A stretch of DNA of 64,000 bases from an uncultured Rhodospirillaceae bacterium (GTDB taxonomy: Bacteria > Pseudomonadota > Alphaproteobacteria > Rhodospirillales > Rhodospirillaceae). The stretch lies in the NCBI GenBank assembly GCA_943787205.1, contig CALSLN010000004.1:1-64000 (forward strand). Direction: 5' to 3'. Shown here in pieces: positions 1 to 8,410 of this stretch. The translations under genes and the position numbers were made by a program. Each line of letters begins with the position of its first letter. The first letter of the stretch is position 1. The notes below the pieces were generated by a model. That model was not told the origin of the DNA. It was given only the letters and a program-made list of their open reading frames with translations, and did not search any database.

Positions 1-2
1 GC

Positions 3-158
3 CTGCCGAAGGTGACGTGTCCACTGTTGCTGGGTGGCCCTGAGTCCGGGAGCACCAAGCGTGCAGTTGCCGCTGGCCCAGCCGATTACACCGTTAAGGA
101 CTTGCCGTCGGACCACGTGGGTGTGTCGGGCGCTGTAATGGAATTTTTTGACAGTTAA
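3..158 (+). CDS. C-terminal end of an alpha/beta hydrolase (partial)
   Basis: The reading frame is open from the window edge and ends at TAA 156-158, giving about 51 residues. It opens with KVTCPLLLGGPES, the strand-and-turn that precedes the acid residue in alpha/beta hydrolases. It ends with DHVGVSGAVMEFF, which fits the catalytic-histidine loop and last helix of that fold. No nucleophile elbow is visible because the N-terminal part lies outside the window. It lies 69 bases upstream of the next gene on the same strand and could belong to the same transcript. The family call rests on the tail only. Confidence 0.5.
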   Translation: MPKVTCPLLLGGPESGSTKRAVAAGPADYTVKDLPSDHVGVSGAVMEFFDS

Positions 159-227
159 GTGTTGATAGTTAAGTAACGCGCGGCCTCGCAGAGGCTGATA
201 ACAAACGACGACGGGGAGAGACGACGC

Positions 228-893
228 ATGGAAGATTATTTGGTTTGGGGATACATCCACATTTTGCTGTTTGTGTTTTGGCTCGGGGCGGATGTGGGCG
301 TATTCCTGTCTGCCGTCTACGCCAAAAAATCTGATCTCAGTTTTGAAACCCGCGCGACAATTATGAAGCTCGGACTGATCATCGATTTTCTCCCGCGCAT
401 TTGCTTCGCGTTGATTTTCCCTGTCGGCTTACACCTTGCCGAATCACTGGGTTTGTATGACGTGCCATCGTGGTTGTTTATTGCCGGTTGGGCGATTGGT
501 ATTGGCTGGATCGCCATGGTGATGGTTATTGGTAAAAACGAAGGCAAGCCACTGGCTGAAAAACTCATGATGGCTCAGTTCGGCCTGGAAGGTGTGCTCG
601 GCACAGTCTATGTCGCGATTGGTTTGTGGTCGTTGTTCGGGGATGGCCCACTGCAAGAAGGCTGGTTCGGTCTAAAAATATTGTTGTTCGGCTGCGTGTT
701 CTATTGTGCGATGGCCATTGATATTTGCTTCCGCCCGTTCATTAAGCCGTTCATGGAATTGGCTGAGCATGGCTCTAGCCCGGAGCGTGAAGCGATCATC
801 ACCAAGACTATCAACAACACGCTTGTCGCTGTTCTAACTATGTATGCCCTCATCGCCATCGTGGCGTTCTTGGGTAAAGTGAAACCCTTCTAG
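228..893 (+). CDS. Six-helix integral membrane protein, function unknown
   Basis: This 221-residue protein has about six hydrophobic segments, near residues 8-29, 47-70, 82-103, 117-138, 146-166 and 198-219. The first helix carries His-11 (IHILLFVFWLGAD), and a further His sits at the end of helix 2 (GLHL). That pattern resembles the CopD/DUF2269-like haem- or metal-associated membrane proteins, but I see no diagnostic motif. A GGGGAG ribosome site lies about nine bases before the ATG. The stop is 14 bases before the next start, so it is probably cotranscribed with the DUF1330, glutaredoxin and cytochrome c genes downstream. A membrane redox or haem role is inference from context. Confidence 0.6.
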   Translation: MEDYLVWGYIHILLFVFWLGADVGVFLSAVYAKKSDLSFETRATIMKLGLIIDFLPRICFALIFPVGLHLAESLGLYDVPSWLFIAGWAIGIGWIAMVMVIGKNEGKPLAEKLMMAQFGLEGVLGTVYVAIGLWSLFGDGPLQEGWFGLKILLFGCVFYCAMAIDICFRPFIKPFMELAEHGSSPEREAIITKTINNTLVAVLTMYALIAIVAFLGKVKPF

Positions 894-907
894 TGGGAGG
901 CTGGACA

Positions 908-1315
908 ATGAAACCCCAAAGACTTTTTGCGGTTATTGGCACGGCGGCCCTCATGGCGTTGCCGGCGCTGTCTGCCAAAGCTGAAGACGCCTGCGACAAG
1001 CCTGTCGATATGGTCATTCTTTCTATCGTTCATGATGTTGAGCGCTATGAGGAATACCGCGCCTCGTTTGTTGAATTGGGCACACTAGAAGCGTTTGGTG
1101 GGCGGATTATTTCCGTGGGCACACGCCTAGAATTTGAACCTGAAATCCTCGAAGGGGAGTGGCCAGAAAACCGCCATTCTTTCGTTATTCGATGGCCCTG
1201 TACTGCTGCGGCTCATAAATTTTGGAATTCAGAAATCTATCAGACAAAGCAATTGCCGCTCCGTGTCGGCGCTGGGCAGTATGATATCGCTTTGTTTCCA
1301 GCCATCGCCGACTAG
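908..1315 (+). CDS. Exported DUF1330-family protein
   Basis: I place the start at ATG 908 because GGGAGG lies seven bases upstream; an in-frame GTG at 893 has no site. A signal peptide of about 23 residues ends near ALSAKA. The mature part matches DUF1330, a small ferredoxin-like fold: EEYRASFVELG, FGGRIISVG, an EG-W segment, then HSFVIRWP and the FWNSEIYQTKQLPLR helix. DUF1330 proteins are usually cytoplasmic, so a clear signal peptide is unusual. Two cysteines, one near the mature N-terminus and one after IRWP, could form a periplasmic disulfide. Its biochemical role is unknown. Confidence 0.75.
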   Translation: MKPQRLFAVIGTAALMALPALSAKAEDACDKPVDMVILSIVHDVERYEEYRASFVELGTLEAFGGRIISVGTRLEFEPEILEGEWPENRHSFVIRWPCTAAAHKFWNSEIYQTKQLPLRVGAGQYDIALFPAIAD

Positions 1316-1332
1316 CATTGACGGTAGACGTC

Positions 1333-2109
1333 ATGACAGAGCCCTTTCGTGTTTTTTGGCAACCTGGGTGTTCCAGTTGCTTGAAGGCGAAAGAGTTTCT
1401 CAAGGGGCACGATATCTCGTTCGATAGCGTCAACGTCTTGGATGGCGAAGACGGCATGGCTGCCTTGCAGGCCCTGGGGGCTAAATCCGTGCCGGTGGTT
1501 TCCCGGGGCAACGACTTTGTCTTCGCTCAGAATTTACGAGATGTCGCTGACTTCGTCGGCGTTGCGCGTGGCAGCTCGGGATTGTCTCCACCCGTTCTTG
1601 TGGAGCGTCTTGATCGCGTTCTTTCTGTCGCTCAATCGCATGTCAGGCAATTACCCCTGGACGTCTTGCAGACCACGCTGCCTGGCCGCGATAGGACCTA
1701 TCTTGATCTCGGCTACCATATCTTTGTCATTCCAGAGGCCTTATTGGAATCGGCTCACGGCGGAACGCTGACCTATGATTTTTTCGAACGCCGGCCTCCA
1801 TCGACTATTGCGGATGGCGGTGCTGTGGCGGTGTTTGGTCAATCTATTCGGGATGCGATGTCGAATTGGTGGGGGCTGACGAACCGCGGCGCTAGTCTTC
1901 CTGATCGATTAGACACGTATTACGGCGGGCAATCCGTTGCCGAGTTACTAGAGCGCACGACGTGGCATTCGGCCCAGCACACGCGACAATTGGCAGCCGT
2001 TCTTGAAACCTTGGATATTGCGCTAGAAGACGAGCTCTCTATCGCTGACCTTGAGGGGTTACCCCTGCCCGATCACGTCTACGATGACGAAGTGCCTTTG
2101 AGCGGCTAA
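1333..2109 (+). CDS. Glutaredoxin-like domain fused to a DinB-like domain
   Basis: The N-terminal 80 or so residues are glutaredoxin-like: a FWQPGCSSC active site (CxxC), SFDSVNV for the second strand, and a cis-proline loop KSVPVV. Residues from about 100 to 260 resemble the DinB/YfiT four-helix bundle, with a WHSAQHTRQL helix whose two histidines match the metal-binding pattern of that fold. I prefer ATG 1333; an in-frame TTG at 1318 is the alternative. The gene follows the DUF1330 gene with almost no gap and precedes a cytochrome c gene. The fusion suggests a thiol-dependent transferase or a metal-bound thiol handler; this is inference. Confidence 0.75.
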   Translation: MTEPFRVFWQPGCSSCLKAKEFLKGHDISFDSVNVLDGEDGMAALQALGAKSVPVVSRGNDFVFAQNLRDVADFVGVARGSSGLSPPVLVERLDRVLSVAQSHVRQLPLDVLQTTLPGRDRTYLDLGYHIFVIPEALLESAHGGTLTYDFFERRPPSTIADGGAVAVFGQSIRDAMSNWWGLTNRGASLPDRLDTYYGGQSVAELLERTTWHSAQHTRQLAAVLETLDIALEDELSIADLEGLPLPDHVYDDEVPLSG

Positions 2110-2166
2110 GGTTGCTAAAGAGAAAATTCGCTTTTTCACTTTTACGGTTCTACACGGAGATTCGAA

Positions 2167-2661
2167 ATGAGTATGAGACTAGTCGTCGCCCTATCGGTTG
2201 CCCTTGGCATGGTTGCAACTCAAGCAAGCGCCGAAACCGATATCGAACGGGGCGAATACTTGTCTCATGTCATGGTCTGTGTTGAATGCCATACGCCAGG
2301 CCTTTTATCTGGTGGCGAGCGTGGCCCTGATCTTGCCGGGAGCGAAGTGGGTTATGGCATCCCCTTTCTTGGCGTTTTCCATGGTCCAAACTTAACACCG
2401 GACGACGAGACCGGATTGGGCTCGTGGTCTGCCGATGACATTGTTAAAGCCATTCGAACAGGTGAGCGTCCCGATGGCCGCATACTCGCACCGGCTATGC
2501 CTTGGCGTTCGTTTGCGAAAATGACGGATGAAGATGCGTATGCATTGGCGGCCTATATGCAAAGCGTCGCGCCTGTTAGCAATCAAGTTCCAGGCCCATT
2601 CGGTCCGAGTGAAACGCCAACATCGTTCTATTACAACTTCGTGATGCCGGCAAAAGAATGA
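2167..2661 (+). CDS. Exported class I cytochrome c
   Basis: The 164-residue protein has a signal peptide (residues 1-22, ending ASA) and one haem site CVECH near residue 38. A distal methionine is likely in the LAPAMPW motif. The rest, including GPNLTPDDETGLGSWSADDIVKAIRTG, matches the mono-haem cytochromes that act with periplasmic or membrane dehydrogenases. GGAG lies upstream at the usual distance. The stop overlaps the start of the next gene (ATGA), so the two are translationally coupled. It probably takes electrons from an enzyme of this cluster, but which one is not shown. Confidence 0.88.
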   Translation: MSMRLVVALSVALGMVATQASAETDIERGEYLSHVMVCVECHTPGLLSGGERGPDLAGSEVGYGIPFLGVFHGPNLTPDDETGLGSWSADDIVKAIRTGERPDGRILAPAMPWRSFAKMTDEDAYALAAYMQSVAPVSNQVPGPFGPSETPTSFYYNFVMPAKE

Positions 2662-4616
2662 CCCAAGCCTCTTATCCCAACCTTCTATCGCCCATCACGA
2701 TTGGGCCTATGACCCTGCGGCATCGCGCTGTTCTGAGTGGGCACGGCATGGCTTTGGGCGACGGGCAAGTTGGGATTAGCGACCGGTTTCACGCCTACCT
2801 GATGGCGCGCGCTAAGGGTGGTGCAGCTATGGTTGGGAGCGAATCAGCGCCTGTTCACGCAAGCACGTCCAGCCGCAGTCTCGGTATTCGTTTGTATTCC
2901 GACGAAGTGGTCCCCAGTTTGAGAAAAACGGCCGAGGACATTCGAGAAGCTGGGTCGCGTCTGGCGATTACGTTGTGGCACGGCGGCCATAAAGATAGCT
3001 TTATTCGTGGTGGACATGCTCTTGCGCCATCGCCAGTTCCCAATCAAGCCGGTGAAGTGCCGAAGCAAATCACTGCAGGCGAGATCAACGAACTCATTGT
3101 GGCTTATGGCGAAGCCGCGCGCCGCTGCAAAGAAGCGGGCCTCGACGCCATCGAGTTGCAGACATCGACAGACTATTTGTTGGGGTCGTTTCTATCGCCC
3201 GTGCTTAATCGGCGCACGGATGCCTATGGTGGCTCATTCGAAAACCGCATTCGTTTTGTGCAGCAGATTTTAGAGTCCATCCGAGAGAACGTTGGTGATG
3301 GCATTGCTGTCGGCATTCGAACATCCGCAACGCATGATATTCCTGGGTCTCCCATGGATTATGGCCTGGAGGAATCCACAGCCAGCATGAAGGCATTCGC
3401 GGACGCCGGCTTGGTTGACTACGTCAGTGTTATGATCGGCTCAGGCTGGTCTCCACCAGAGTCATCGTCGATCCCGCACATGGCGCAACCCCGCGTTCAA
3501 TTGCGTAACGAGGGGAAGGCCTTCAAGGACGTGTTGTCCGTGCCCGTCGTGATTGCTGGGCGTATTCGCTCTCCTGAAGATGCAGAGCAAGCTATCGCCG
3601 ATGGGTCCGCCGATATCGTTGCTATGGCGCGCACCTGGATCGCAGATCCCGACTGGGGCAAGAAAATAGAAGATGGCGAAGCCCATACCATTCGCCCCTG
3701 CATGTCGTGTAACCAAGCCTGCGTTGGTTTTGTCTTTCGTGGTTTGCCGGGCTCCTGTGTCATTAACCCTGTCGCGGGTCGTGAGCATGAGTTGGGTGAG
3801 CCGGGCCTGAGTAACCAACCCCAGGCCATCGCCGTCATTGGCGGCGGTCCGGCCGGATTGGAAATGGCCCGGGTTCTAGCCATGCGTGGCCATCATGTCT
3901 CCTTGTATGAGAAACAATCTAAGCTTGGCGGGCAAATGCGTCTCGCGGTTGCGGCTCCTCATCGTGATGAAATGAAACCGGCTTTGGCTTGGTGGGAAGA
4001 TGAGTTGGAGCGCCTCCAGGTTCGCGTTTATCTCAGTCATCCTGTCGAGTCTGAAAAAGAACTAGACGCGGATACGGTTATATGGGCGATCGGGGCTGAC
4101 CCTGGCCACACCGCGTTGTGGCGGATTCGCCCGTACTTGTTCGATGGTATTCCTGGAACAGAAGGCTTGCCATCAGGGCGAGAGGTTTTGTCGGGCACGT
4201 CATCGGTCAAAGGGTCTGTGCTTGTGATCGACGAAGAAGGCGGGTGGCCCGCTGTGTCGTTGGTTGAAACCTTGGCAGCAAACTCAGACGTGACTCATGT
4301 CACTGTCACGACGCCAGAACGGTCGCTCGGTGAAGCGGCGTTGAGCCTGACCTGGGAAATTAAATCAGTCCTGCCGCGCGTTCGGAACAATGAGTCGATT
4401 ACAGTGGTTACGGAAACCAACGTTAATGAAGTTGCTGGATCAAAAGCTATTTTGGCGAACGGTGAAACAATTGGACCCTTCGATGCCATCATCATGAATA
4501 CGGGGACAGTTGCGAATGCTGTTCCAGATGATGCCTTGGCGGTGGGCGATTGCGTTGCGCCGCGCGGCATTTGGGCTGCTACATCGGATGCGGCGAAGTT
4601 GGCGCGTACTCTGTAG
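2658..4616 (+). CDS. FMN/Fe-S/FAD oxidoreductase of the dienoyl-CoA reductase/trimethylamine dehydrogenase family
   Basis: The protein has 652 residues. Residues 1-350 form an old-yellow-enzyme-type FMN barrel (LSPITIGPMTLRHR at the start, RRTDAYGGSFENRIRF in the middle). A 4Fe-4S site follows, with cysteines spaced as in CMSCNQAC plus a fourth in PGSCVINP. An FAD-binding Rossmann motif GGGPAGLEMARVLAMRGHHV begins the last third. This is the architecture of 2,4-dienoyl-CoA reductase and trimethylamine dehydrogenase. The active-site strand reads TLWHGGH instead of the more common HAGR-type loop, so the substrate may differ. It overlaps the cytochrome c gene by four bases, which suggests a flavoenzyme delivering electrons to, or working beside, that cytochrome. 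Confidence 0.88.
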   Translation: MTQASYPNLLSPITIGPMTLRHRAVLSGHGMALGDGQVGISDRFHAYLMARAKGGAAMVGSESAPVHASTSSRSLGIRLYSDEVVPSLRKTAEDIREAGSRLAITLWHGGHKDSFIRGGHALAPSPVPNQAGEVPKQITAGEINELIVAYGEAARRCKEAGLDAIELQTSTDYLLGSFLSPVLNRRTDAYGGSFENRIRFVQQILESIRENVGDGIAVGIRTSATHDIPGSPMDYGLEESTASMKAFADAGLVDYVSVMIGSGWSPPESSSIPHMAQPRVQLRNEGKAFKDVLSVPVVIAGRIRSPEDAEQAIADGSADIVAMARTWIADPDWGKKIEDGEAHTIRPCMSCNQACVGFVFRGLPGSCVINPVAGREHELGEPGLSNQPQAIAVIGGGPAGLEMARVLAMRGHHVSLYEKQSKLGGQMRLAVAAPHRDEMKPALAWWEDELERLQVRVYLSHPVESEKELDADTVIWAIGADPGHTALWRIRPYLFDGIPGTEGLPSGREVLSGTSSVKGSVLVIDEEGGWPAVSLVETLAANSDVTHVTVTTPERSLGEAALSLTWEIKSVLPRVRNNESITVVTETNVNEVAGSKAILANGETIGPFDAIIMNTGTVANAVPDDALAVGDCVAPRGIWAATSDAAKLARTL

Positions 4617-4624
4617 GCGCGCGC

Positions 4625-5527
4625 CTACATTGGCATTTTTAGATACCCATCCATGCTGCCATCAGGGCCGGAGTCCAAGTAGAAATCTAGGATTAACGGC
4701 TGGCCTTGCTCTATGGCGTAGGGCCCAAGGTCATCGACGCCTTCTTCCGCCAAGACGTCGTCATCGAGAAAGAAATTTCCGGTGCACGACTTCGAGTCAC
4801 GGGTCAAAATTGCATGGGCAGAGTCCGCAACGATATCTGTGGTGCGACAATGTTTAATCATTGTGTCACCGCCAAGTTCATGACGAATTGCTGCAGTATC
4901 GATCGCTGTGCGCGGCCATAATGCATTAGCGGCTACGCCGTACTCGCGGAAGTCTTCAGCCAAACCGATGGTCGCAAAACTCATTCCCATTTTAGCCAAC
5001 GTATAGGGCAGGGTGCCCTTGTACCATTTCGGGTCCAGGCTCGGTGGTGGACACAGAGTCAGGATGTGCGGATTTGTGCCGTTCTTTAGATGCGGCAAGC
5101 ATGTGCGCGCGGCTAGGATCGTCCCACGCAGATTAATCTGGTGCATCAAGTCGATGCGTCGCATGGGGACTGTATCAACACCGCCCAGTGCAACGGCGCT
5201 GGCGTTGTTAATCAGGATGTCGATGCCGCCGAATTTCTCAGCGGTTTGGGCGACCGCATCAGCAACCTCCGCATCGTTGCGTAGGTCCATTTGAATAGCT
5301 AACGCCTGGCCGCCAGCGTCTTCGATTTCTGTCGCAGCGGTATGAATCGTTCCCGGCAGCTTTGGATGAGGCTTTGCGGTTTTTGCTGCGATCGCCACGT
5401 TGGCGCCATCAGCGGCGGCGCGTTTTGCAATCGCCAATCCAATGCCCCGGCTGCCGCCGGTGATGAAAAGGGTTTTACCTTTTAGAGTCCGGTCACTTGC
5501 CGGGGCGTATGGAGAGGCGTTCGTCAT
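4625..5527 (-). CDS. Short-chain dehydrogenase, HSDL2-like
   Basis: The start at 5527 gives about 300 residues beginning MTNASPYAP; a longer frame to 5638 would run into the next gene. It has the SDR cofactor motif TGGSRGIG, the NNAS motif and the Tyr-x3-Lys pair in LPYTLAKMG. The segment after NPHILTLCPPPSLDPKWYKG is typical of the HSDL2-like group and differs from most SDRs. The catalytic serine position falls within this LCPPPS stretch. It is transcribed in the same direction as the NmrA-like gene upstream, with a 19-base gap, and converges on the flavoenzyme gene with an eight-base gap. The substrate is unknown. Confidence 0.85.
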   Translation of the reverse strand: MTNASPYAPASDRTLKGKTLFITGGSRGIGLAIAKRAAADGANVAIAAKTAKPHPKLPGTIHTAATEIEDAGGQALAIQMDLRNDAEVADAVAQTAEKFGGIDILINNASAVALGGVDTVPMRRIDLMHQINLRGTILAARTCLPHLKNGTNPHILTLCPPPSLDPKWYKGTLPYTLAKMGMSFATIGLAEDFREYGVAANALWPRTAIDTAAIRHELGGDTMIKHCRTTDIVADSAHAILTRDSKSCTGNFFLDDDVLAEEGVDDLGPYAIEQGQPLILDFYLDSGPDGSMDGYLKMPM

Positions 5528-5546
5528 GCAAGTTCTTCTGTGCGTT

Positions 5547-6410
5547 TTACTTCTTCCAGGCCGGTGTTGCTTCAGCAACGAAGTCCTCGAAGGTGCGAAG
5601 CGGATGGCCAACAGCCGATGCACTGGTCGTGACTTCATCAGCCGTAGCGACGCTGCCCACGGTTTGCATTTTGTTGAAGCCCGCTTTCAACGCGTTCAAA
5701 AGCCAAGGTGGCATAAACGCTTTGGACCCTTCGGCCCAGGCATCCAGGTCATCACCGCCGTAGCGAACTTCACGGCCAAGGTGTTCACCATAGAGGGCGG
5801 CAATCGCATCGGCTGTCCAGGTGGATGGGCCGTATAAGGGGATGTCTTTCCCATCGAGAGCATCCGTCGTCAGCGTACGGACAGCGGCGTCGCCGATATC
5901 GCGTGTGTCGATGCGGTTCTGGCCAATGTTGCCGATTGGCATGGGGTACACCCCACCGCCGGAGATCGCGCCGCCGAGCATCAAGTCATTCTGGAAAAAG
6001 AAGTCAGGGCGTAAAAAGGTATGCGTTATGCCTGAAGCGCGAATGGCGTCTTCGATCGCGACCTTGCTGGCATAATGCGGGACCTTCATCGCGGCTTCCG
6101 AAAGCTTAACCGATAAGAAGACGATTTTGCTGACGCCAGCTGCGACGGCTGCGGCGACTGCGTTTGTGCCACGCAGTTCTTCGGTTTCACCATTCGCCGT
6201 GATCAGCAATAGCTTATCAACGCCTTCGAACGCTGTGCCGAGGGATCCGACATCTTCCAGGTCACCAATGACGCCTGTAACGCCAGCGGGAAGCGCTTCG
6301 GCTTTCTCAGCGGAGCGCGTTAACACGCGAACGTCTTCGCCCTTTTCTGCGAGGGCCTGTGCTGCCGGTCCGCCAACGCGTCCTGTTCCACCAATAATGA
6401 GTGTCGCCAT
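5547..6410 (-). CDS. NmrA-like NAD(P)-binding protein
   Basis: This 287-residue atypical SDR starts with TLIIGGTGRVGGPAAQAL, a Rossmann motif of the NmrA/HSCARG kind. It lacks the canonical Tyr-x3-Lys pair. The middle has the VSKIVFLSVK strand and a FLRPDFFFQN segment usual for this family. Such proteins either sense the NADP(H) state or reduce quinone-like substrates. AAGGA lies seven bases before the ATG. It is the first gene of a two-gene minus-strand unit with the HSDL2-like gene. Confidence 0.85.
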   Translation of the reverse strand: MATLIIGGTGRVGGPAAQALAEKGEDVRVLTRSAEKAEALPAGVTGVIGDLEDVGSLGTAFEGVDKLLLITANGETEELRGTNAVAAAVAAGVSKIVFLSVKLSEAAMKVPHYASKVAIEDAIRASGITHTFLRPDFFFQNDLMLGGAISGGGVYPMPIGNIGQNRIDTRDIGDAAVRTLTTDALDGKDIPLYGPSTWTADAIAALYGEHLGREVRYGGDDLDAWAEGSKAFMPPWLLNALKAGFNKMQTVGSVATADEVTTSASAVGHPLRTFEDFVAEATPAWKK

Positions 6411-6560
6411 GATTATGTCCTTCGTTAAGTGCTAGCTGTTGTTGATATGGGCGCATCCTGCCCGCAAACCCGCGGAAATTAAAGGTTTATCGGCTATCCC
6501 TGGACTCACCTTGCGAAGAGGGTTCATAAATCTAGCTTGTTGCAATCAACTGGGCTCCCA

Positions 6561-6947
6561 ATGCTGCGTGGATATACCAAAGTTGCCGTTAGTGCTCTGA
6601 CCGCTTTCTCTCTTGCGGTTGCATTGATTACGTCTGTCTTCGCCCAATCCCACACCGTGATTGCGAGCGAAGTCGATACAACAGTGCCTTGCGTTGACCA
6701 TCACGTGCCTCAGGCGAAAGATCTGTGGACTGACGCCTGCGCAACTTTGTGCGACACGGTTGATTTTGAGGCGTTGCTGGTTGCACCCACTGAGCGTGTG
6801 GCTGGTCCCGATCAGACCGTAACGCTCTTCACATATCAAAAATTGCAGGCGCCGCACGCTATTAAAGCGGCCACGCCATATATCGCGCACGGCTACGATC
6901 CACCGGGCTCGACCCTCTACCTCACCACACAAAGACTCCGCATCTAA
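6561..6947 (+). CDS. Small exported Cys/His protein, unknown function
   Basis: From ATG 6561 the protein has 128 residues. A signal peptide ends near VFAQS. The mature part carries three cysteines and two adjacent histidines within VPCVDHHVPQAKDLWTDACATLC, a spacing that could bind a metal. The rest has no motif I recognise. An alternative TTG start at 6537 would add eight residues. It lies directly upstream of the copper locus on the same strand with an 86-base gap, which fits a copper-binding periplasmic protein. That role is inference, and the small size leaves some doubt that it is a real gene. Confidence 0.5.
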   Translation: MLRGYTKVAVSALTAFSLAVALITSVFAQSHTVIASEVDTTVPCVDHHVPQAKDLWTDACATLCDTVDFEALLVAPTERVAGPDQTVTLFTYQKLQAPHAIKAATPYIAHGYDPPGSTLYLTTQRLRI

Positions 6948-7033
6948 AATTCTCATGCGACACGGTTAAGCGTGTCGGTTTGCTGTGCTGACGTCCCGTC
7001 AGTGTTTCTGCATTATCTGTTGAGAGTTTTGCT

Positions 7034-8410
7034 ATGGCCCCGGCCCCCCTGAATTTACTCCCTATCGTCATAAGCGTCGCGGTGCTGTCAGCCTGCGCAA
7101 CGCCAGATCCCGATGCGGCTTTCCGTGACCTAGGCCAGCTCGTTGATATCCGCTTACCTGAGCCTGTGACCTGGCGCACCGGTGGGCCAGAAGACGCCGC
7201 CGTCGATGCCCGTATTCAGGAGATCTTGGCGAACGCGCTTACGGCAGAGTCTGCCGCTCAAGTTGCTCTCCTCAACAATCGTGAGCTTCAGGCTCGTTAT
7301 TCCGATTTGGGAGTCGCGCAAGCGGATTTGGTTCAGGCCGGGTTGCTGCGAAACCCCGTGCTCGAGGTCATGGTCCGCCCGTCTACAGAGTCCGGCACCA
7401 ATATTGAGTTGGGCCTGATGCAGAACTTTGTCGACCTGTTGATGCGGCCCGCCCGCCAGAAGATCGCCGAAGCCGAGTATGAGTCCGTGCGTTTGGAATT
7501 GGCGGCCCATCTCGTTTCGTTCATGGGCGACGTGCAGGCGGCCTACTATGAGTATCTTGGCGCCAAGGCAGATCACGCGGTGATGGCGGAGATCGCTGAG
7601 ACCGAAGGCGATGCCGCTGATCTTTCAACGGCCTTTTTTACCGCGGGTAATATTTCTGAGCGCGAGCATTTCGAGTATCTTGCCGCGGCTGCGGATGCCA
7701 AAGCCGAGCAATACGAATCAGAAGAACGCATGAGAGAAAGCCGTGGTGAGTTGGCTGATCTGCTTGGCCTATCACCGACGGGGTCGTGGTCAGCCCCGTC
7801 TCGTCTCGCACCCTTGCCGAAGCGAAACGTCCGCCTTGCCGGTCTAGAAGACCGCGCTGTTCGTGAGCGATTTGATCTCTCCGCGCATCGCGCCGAATTG
7901 CAAGCTGGCCTGGAAGAGCTAGGTTTTGAAGAAGATTTCCGCCTCTTTGAGGAGGGAGAGATTGCCATAAGTGCGGAGCGTGAACCGGACGGCGCCTGGC
8001 TTATCGGTCCAGCGCTTGAAATTCCCTTCCCCATTTTTGATCAAGGTCAGGCCCGGGTTACAGTTGCGACACTTGCTGTCCGCGCCATGCGCGATCGCCT
8101 TTTGGCTGAGGAGCGCCACGTAAGGTCCGACGTGATTTTAGAATCAGAGGCGCTGTCCTTAGCGCGCAATCGTGCTGACCACCTTGGCAATACAGTGTTA
8201 CCGCTGCGGGAAGATATCGTCCGCCTTACGCTGGCCGAATACAATTACATGCTGGAGAGCCCGTTTCACTTGCTCGAAACCCAACAAGAAGCCAACGAGA
8301 CCTACCGCATGTACGTTGAAGCGCTCACAGACTACTGGGTTGCGCGCGTAAAACTCCAAGCCGCTATCGGCGGCGGTACCCTTGAAACCAAGTTAGGAGA
8401 CGCGTCATGA
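7034..8410 (+). CDS. TolC/CusC-family outer membrane lipoprotein
   Basis: The 458-residue protein has a lipobox LSAC at about residue 21 and two long outer-membrane-efflux repeats rich in charged coiled coil (for example ALLNNRELQARYSDLGVAQADL). These are features of TolC/CusC-type channel proteins. No membrane-fusion protein or RND pump gene lies beside it, so its inner-membrane partner is not visible here. Its stop overlaps the multicopper oxidase start (ATGA), which ties it to copper resistance. TolC-type genes next to copper oxidases are a known arrangement in proteobacterial copper islands. Confidence 0.88.
   Translation: MAPAPLNLLPIVISVAVLSACATPDPDAAFRDLGQLVDIRLPEPVTWRTGGPEDAAVDARIQEILANALTAESAAQVALLNNRELQARYSDLGVAQADLVQAGLLRNPVLEVMVRPSTESGTNIELGLMQNFVDLLMRPARQKIAEAEYESVRLELAAHLVSFMGDVQAAYYEYLGAKADHAVMAEIAETEGDAADLSTAFFTAGNISEREHFEYLAAAADAKAEQYESEERMRESRGELADLLGLSPTGSWSAPSRLAPLPKRNVRLAGLEDRAVRERFDLSAHRAELQAGLEELGFEEDFRLFEEGEIAISAEREPDGAWLIGPALEIPFPIFDQGQARVTVATLAVRAMRDRLLAEERHVRSDVILESEALSLARNRADHLGNTVLPLREDIVRLTLAEYNYMLESPFHLLETQQEANETYRMYVEALTDYWVARVKLQAAIGGGTLETKLGDAS

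Noticed and set aside
6501..6530. Possible copper-responsive promoter before the copper locus
   Set aside because: Some -35/-10-like hexamers are present but the dyad symmetry expected for a CueR site is missing.
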